From contig CALAEU010000191.1 in NCBI GenBank assembly GCA_937891215.1, positions 1 through 9,814 of the forward strand: a DNA stretch of 9,814 bases, written 5' to 3'. The notes under the pieces are model-generated. The model was not told the DNA's origin. It made no database searches and saw only the letters and a program-made list of their open reading frames with translations. The translations under genes were made by a program, and so were the position numbers. The DNA comes from an uncultured Clostridia bacterium. Lineage in GTDB: Bacteria; Bacillota_A; Clostridia; Oscillospirales; Acutalibacteraceae. Of this stretch, positions 7,157 to 9,814 are shown in pieces. Every line of letters starts with the position of its first letter. Position 1 is the stretch's first letter.

Positions 7157-7185
7157 TTGAAAATTGGTATAAATTGTAATATAAT
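7157..7185 (+). promoter_or_regulatory. Sigma-A promoter of the decarboxylase beta-gamma operon
   Basis: TTGAAA (7157-7162), a 17-bp spacer and a perfect TATAAT (7180-7185). The leader would be about 55 nt. The spacer is exactly the second copy of the shared 17-bp word (7163-7179), so a protein bound there would directly control polymerase access. Confidence 0.8.
7163..7179 (+). promoter_or_regulatory. Copy 2 of the 17-bp word shared with the citrate synthase promoter
   Basis: ATTGGTATAAATTGTAA differs at one base from 2032-2048. It fills the -35/-10 spacer here, a typical repressor position. An operator role is inference. Confidence 0.4.
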
Positions 7186-7245
7186 ATAGAATGCGATGAT
7201 TTGGGGTTTCTCAAATCTAAAAATTATCAGAAAAGGAAAGATATT

Positions 7246-8403
7246 ATGCAAACTCTTGTTGAAATCGGTTCAAAAATCCTTGCCCTTTTTGAAGCAGTAA
7301 TGCAAATGGATGCAACTACAGAAATTCTTCCTATGATTGTTATGTGGGGCATCGGTGGTCTTCTTATTTACCTTGCTATTGCAAAGGATATGGAGCCAAC
7401 ACTTCTTTTACCAATGGGCTTTGGTACAATTCTCGTTAACCTTCCACTTGCACTTACCGAAGGTGTTATTTCTGAACACGGTGCGATTGAAGTTCTTTAC
7501 AACGCTGGTGTTGCAAACGAACTTTTCCCACTTCTTCTCTTTATCGGTATCGGTGCTATGATTGACTTCGGTCCGCTTCTTTCTAACCCGAAACTTATGA
7601 TTTTCGGTGCTGCTGCACAGTTCGGTATTTTCTTTACACTTACAGTAGCTTCACTTTTCTTCCCAATAAACGAAGCAGCTTCAATTGCTATTATTGGTGC
7701 GGCAGATGGTCCTACATCAATCTTTGTTGCTACTGCACTTAACTCACAGTATATCGGTGCTATTATTGTTGCGGCATATTCTTATATGGCTCTTGTTCCA
7801 ATTGTTCAGCCACCGGTTATTAAATTGCTTACAACCAAAAAAGAACGTAAAATCAGAATGAAATACGAAGGCAAAGCAGTTTCAAAAACTACAAGAATTC
7901 TTTTCCCTATAGTTGTTTCAGTTATTGCTGGTGTTGTTTCACCACAGTCAGCAGTTCTTATTGGTTTCCTTATGTTCGGTAACCTTATAAGAGAATGTGG
8001 TGTTCTCGACTCTCTTTCAGAAACAGCACAAAAAGTTCTTGCAAACCTCGTAACAATTCTTTTAGGTATTACAGTTGCAAGAAATATGAATGCAGAGGCT
8101 TTCTTAACATGGCAAACTGCTCTCATTCTCTGTCTTGGTCTTGTTGCTTTCATTTTCGATACAGCAGGCGGTGTGCTTTTCGCAAAATTATTAAACCTCT
8201 TCTTACCAGAAGGCAAGAAATTCAACCCAATGATTGGCGCTGCAGGTATTTCTGCATTTCCAATGTCATCACGTGTTGTTCATAAGTTAGGTCTTGAAGA
8301 AGATAATCAGAACTTCCTTCTTATGCACTCAATCGGAGTTAATGTATCAGGACAAATCGCATCAGTTATTGCAGGTTCACTAGTACTTGGATTCTTTAAA
8401 TAA
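7246..8403 (+). CDS. Na+-translocating carboxylic acid decarboxylase, beta subunit (OadB/GcdB/MmdB family)
   Basis: The integral membrane subunit of biotin-dependent sodium-pump decarboxylases. It decarboxylates carboxybiotin and uses that energy to expel Na+. The 385-aa product has the conserved family segments, counted from ATG 7246: GIGAMIDFGPLLSNP (101-115), IGAADGPTSIF with the Na+-site Asp154, AAYSYMALVPIVQPP (176-190), GAAGISAFPMSSRVV (331-345) and the NVSGQ helix with N366 and S368. Length is typical, with about ten hydrophobic spans. The substrate of the complex (oxaloacetate, glutaconyl-CoA or methylmalonyl-CoA) is set by an alpha subunit that is not in this window. The ATG at 7246 is chosen over the TTG at 7201 because AAGGA (7233-7237) precedes it by about 8 nt and the extra 15 residues are not family-like. 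The gamma-like gene follows 18 bp later. Confidence 0.93.
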   Translation: MQTLVEIGSKILALFEAVMQMDATTEILPMIVMWGIGGLLIYLAIAKDMEPTLLLPMGFGTILVNLPLALTEGVISEHGAIEVLYNAGVANELFPLLLFIGIGAMIDFGPLLSNPKLMIFGAAAQFGIFFTLTVASLFFPINEAASIAIIGAADGPTSIFVATALNSQYIGAIIVAAYSYMALVPIVQPPVIKLLTTKKERKIRMKYEGKAVSKTTRILFPIVVSVIAGVVSPQSAVLIGFLMFGNLIRECGVLDSLSETAQKVLANLVTILLGITVARNMNAEAFLTWQTALILCLGLVAFIFDTAGGVLFAKLLNLFLPEGKKFNPMIGAAGISAFPMSSRVVHKLGLEEDNQNFLLMHSIGVNVSGQIASVIAGSLVLGFFK

Positions 8404-8421
8404 TTAACGGAGGAGAATTTT

Positions 8422-8559
8422 ATGTTTAAACCTTTTGAATTTATAAACTATCTTAAATATATGGGTATAGGAATGCTTGGTGTATTTATTATTATCGGAA
8501 TTATAATGACCGCTACTTATATTATAGGTAAAATACCATCAGGCGATAAAGAAAATTAA
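8422..8559 (+). CDS. Small membrane peptide, 45 aa, gamma-subunit-like (OadG-like)
   Basis: The peptide has a short polar N-terminus (MFKPFEFINYLKY), one transmembrane helix (about residues 14-35, starting MGIGMLGVF) and a charged tail (SGDKEN). The G-(I/M)-G-M-x-x-V-F pattern at the helix start is like the OadG/gamma family of sodium-pump decarboxylases. Those are usually 80-120 aa with an extended cytoplasmic tail, which is absent here. It likely binds the beta subunit and may help anchor the alpha/biotin subunits. A very strong ribosome site, GGAGGAG (8409-8415), lies 6 nt before the ATG, 18 bp after the beta-subunit stop. The strong terminator at 8578-8612 ends the operon. It is too short for common gene callers and easily missed. 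Confidence 0.75.
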   Translation: MFKPFEFINYLKYMGIGMLGVFIIIGIIMTATYIIGKIPSGDKEN

Positions 8560-8577
8560 AATTTTATCTATACAATT

Positions 8578-8612
8578 ACAGCATTAAGTTATAAAACTTA
8601 ATGCTGTTTTTT
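8578..8612 (+). terminator. Strong Rho-independent terminator of the beta-gamma operon
   Basis: A perfect 13-bp stem (ACAGCATTAAGTT at 8578-8590 with 8595-8607), an ATAA loop and a six-T tail ending at 8612. It directly abuts the first Pho-box-like repeat at 8613. Confidence 0.92.
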
Positions 8613-8630
8613 CTTAACCGTATCTTAACC
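8613..8630 (+). promoter_or_regulatory. Pho-box-like direct repeat (CTTAACC-4-CTTAACC)
   Basis: Two identical 7-mers, CTTAACC at 8613-8619 and 8624-8630, are separated by 4 bp, so they repeat every 11 bp. This is the architecture of PhoB/PhoP binding sites (known: 7-bp repeats with 4-bp gaps in E. coli, TTAACA-like repeats every 11 bp in Bacillus). The array ends 10 bp before the TATAAT at 8641 and takes the place of a -35, as in activated pho promoters. The downstream gene is a phosphate transporter. Confidence 0.6.
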
Positions 8631-8640
8631 TATATTATGA

Positions 8641-8646
8641 TATAAT
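8641..8646 (+). promoter_or_regulatory. -10 element of the Na+/Pi cotransporter promoter
   Basis: A perfect TATAAT with no recognisable -35 at 16 to 18 bp, which fits an activator-dependent promoter. A second TATAAT (8704-8709), preceded by two TTAAAC words (8680-8685 and 8692-8697), may be an additional start site nearer the gene. Confidence 0.5.
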
Positions 8647-8744
8647 AAATTAAAATGGGGAGTTTTTGAAAATTATTTCTTAAACAACCATTTAAACCAA
8701 AGCTATAATAAATATAACAATACACTATAGAAAAGGAGATTAAT

Positions 8745-9527
8745 ATGTTATCATCTGGAGAAATTATGCAATTAATCGAGAGTCTTATCTGGCTCCTTGC
8801 CGGCGTTGGTGTTTTTATTGTCGGCATGAACTTTATGGGAGATGCTTTAGAAAAAAGTGCCGGTATGGGAATGAAACGACTCCTTGAAAGAATAAGCAAT
8901 AACAGATTGTCAGGCGTTGGAATCGGTGCAGGTGTTACAGCAATTATACAAAGCTCTTCTGCAACATCTGTAATGGTTATCGGTCTTGTAAATGCAGGCG
9001 TTATGACACTTATGCAGGCAACCCCAATCATTATGGGTGCAAATATCGGTACAACAATAACCGGTGTTTTAGTTGCTCTTAAAAATGATTATTTCAACAT
9101 GGCAATGTATCTTCTTGCATTTGCAGGAGTTATGATGGGCTTTGCAAAGAAGGAGAAGGTCAAGATCGCGGGAAGCCTTTGCAGCGGTCTCGGACTTATT
9201 TTCGTAGGTCTTGAAGTTATGAGCAGCGAGCAGGCATTCGGCAATCCGCTTGTTGAAAATATGTTTACCGAAATATTCAAGACTATCGACCATCCGTTGC
9301 TTCTGATTCTGGTTGGCGTTGTTTTTACGGGACTTATTCAGAGCTCGTCCGCTTCAACGGGTGTTGTTATCACAATGGTTGGCGCAGGTGTTCTTCCGCT
9401 CAATCTTGCGCTGTTTATCATTCTCGGCGCAAACATCGGTACTTGCGTAACGGCGCTGCTTGCATCGGTCGGCGCAAATCCCAATTCGAAACGAGTTGCT
9501 TTTATTCATTTTACTTTCAATTTCATT
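8745..9527 (+). CDS. Na+/phosphate cotransporter (NptA/PF02690 family), N-terminal about 261 residues
   Basis: Na+-driven phosphate carrier of the inner membrane. The family hallmark, two inverted-topology repeats, is clear: QSSSATS (69-75) with GANIGTTITG (98-107), and QSSSAST (199-205) with GANIGTCVTA (228-237). Hydrophobic spans surround them. The start is ATG 8745, with AAGGAG (8733-8738) 6 nt upstream. Full-length members usually have 300 or more residues of membrane domain, often plus a PhoU-like C-terminal domain. Here recognisable cotransporter sequence stops near residue 261 (FNFI), and the frame runs on into a MiaA fragment. By hand count, sampled lines before about 9136 are 33-43% GC while those between 9181 and 9480 are 48-58% GC, with CTG, GCG, AGC and TCG codons absent earlier. 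The second half may therefore derive from another genome. Pho-box-like control is described at 8613-8646. Confidence 0.85.
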
Positions 9528-9551
9528 AAAATCCATTTTTATTTCTCCTTT
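9528..9551. other. Junction between cotransporter and MiaA coding sequences
   Basis: These 24 bases fit neither family: the expected FNFIG continuation of the cotransporter is lost, and the KYN motif of MiaA has not begun. The frame stays open across it. On the minus strand the junction holds a good ribosome site (AAAGGAG) and an ATG at 9536-9534, so it may be a third piece of DNA. Most likely an assembly joint. Confidence 0.5.
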
Positions 9552-9814
9552 GAAAAATATAATTTACATAAGTACCTTAAAGATGCTCATACGGCAATTT
9601 CAGATGTCAAACAGCGTGGTCGACGTCCGATAGTTTGCGGTGGTACAGGGTTGTATATTGAATCATTATTAAATGGATTACAACTCCCGGATGTCCCTGA
9701 AAATAAGGATTTACGTAGAAAACTCGAGGGCAAAACGCTTGACGAATTGACTCAAATACTTTCGTCGATGAAACAATTGCACAATATAACAGATGTAGAT
9801 ACTGCAAAACGAGC
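9552..9814 (+). pseudogene. miaA: Internal fragment of tRNA dimethylallyltransferase (MiaA), Bacteroidetes type
   Basis: MiaA adds a dimethylallyl group to A37 of tRNAs that read UNN codons. The 87 residues here run from EKYNLHKY through RGRRPIVCGGTGLYIESLLNG to LHNITDVDTAKR. The GGTGLYIE loop and the LHN-TDVDT-KR segment are strong family marks, and the latter is characteristic of Bacteroidetes enzymes rather than of clostridial ones. The N-terminal P-loop, the start codon and the ribosome site are missing. The fragment is open at the window edge and in frame with the upstream cotransporter. It is labelled as broken because, as read here, it has no start of its own. Confidence 0.8.

Noticed and set aside
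7201..7245. TTG start giving a 15-residue longer beta subunit
   Set aside because: The extension is polar, unlike the family N-terminus, and no ribosome site precedes it, while AAGGA precedes ATG 7246.
7806..8225. Minus-strand 139-codon frame
   Set aside because: Antisense of the decarboxylase beta gene, whose plus-strand product has intact family motifs.
8630..9031. Minus-strand 133-codon frame
   Set aside because: Antisense shadow of the cotransporter gene and its promoter; Pro/Thr/Ile-rich low-complexity translation without a ribosome site.
9354..9536. Minus-strand 60-codon frame at the right end
   Set aside because: Only the first 13 residues and the ribosome site look natural. The rest is the antisense of the cotransporter, with Cys/Arg-rich nonsense. 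Kept only as a junction observation.

Overview
The window looks like an AT-rich low-GC Firmicute, most likely an uncultured gut-type Clostridia (Oscillospirales/Ruminococcaceae-like). The reasons are strong AGGAGG-like ribosome sites before every gene, sigma-A promoters, stem-loop/T-run terminators, a biotin-type sodium-pump decarboxylase subunit and a GH106-like glycosidase. The lineage is inferred from style and gene content, not from a marker gene.

Layout, left to right. A possible gene tail (1-39, +) converges on a small unrecognised gene (89-298, -), with a long hairpin between them. A 56-bp tract of eight 7-bp repeats follows (344-399), then about 180 bp of AT-rich spacer. Four well-separated single-gene units on the + strand come next: an exported PHP-domain phosphoesterase (651-1946), a citrate synthase (2120-3448), a large cytoplasmic GH106/alpha-L-rhamnosidase-like enzyme (3869-6943), and a two-gene unit with the beta subunit of a Na+-pumping decarboxylase (7246-8403) plus a 45-residue gamma-like membrane peptide (8422-8559). 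A Na+/phosphate cotransporter gene starts at 8745.

Non-coding structure is rich. A 261-bp MITE-like element with 22/25 matching terminal inverted repeats and flanking TA sits exactly on the citrate synthase stop codon, so that the gene's terminator is now about 300 bp away. The cotransporter promoter carries a 7+4+7 direct repeat placed like a Pho box, 10 bp before the -10. A 17-bp word is shared, with one mismatch, by the citrate synthase and decarboxylase promoters. A second 7-bp repeat tract starts inside the stop codon of the glycosidase gene.

Functional logic: the decarboxylase beta/gamma subunits export Na+ using decarboxylation energy, and the cotransporter can spend that Na+ gradient to move phosphate. 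Citrate synthase and the decarboxylase belong to the same oxaloacetate/glutamate area of metabolism, and the shared promoter word hints at co-regulation.

The right end needs care. The cotransporter frame stays open to the end of the window, but from about 9552 it encodes the middle of MiaA (tRNA dimethylallyltransferase) of Bacteroidetes type, and base composition shifts at about 9136 and again at about 9485. This is most likely an assembly chimera at a contig end. A real fusion is possible but less likely.
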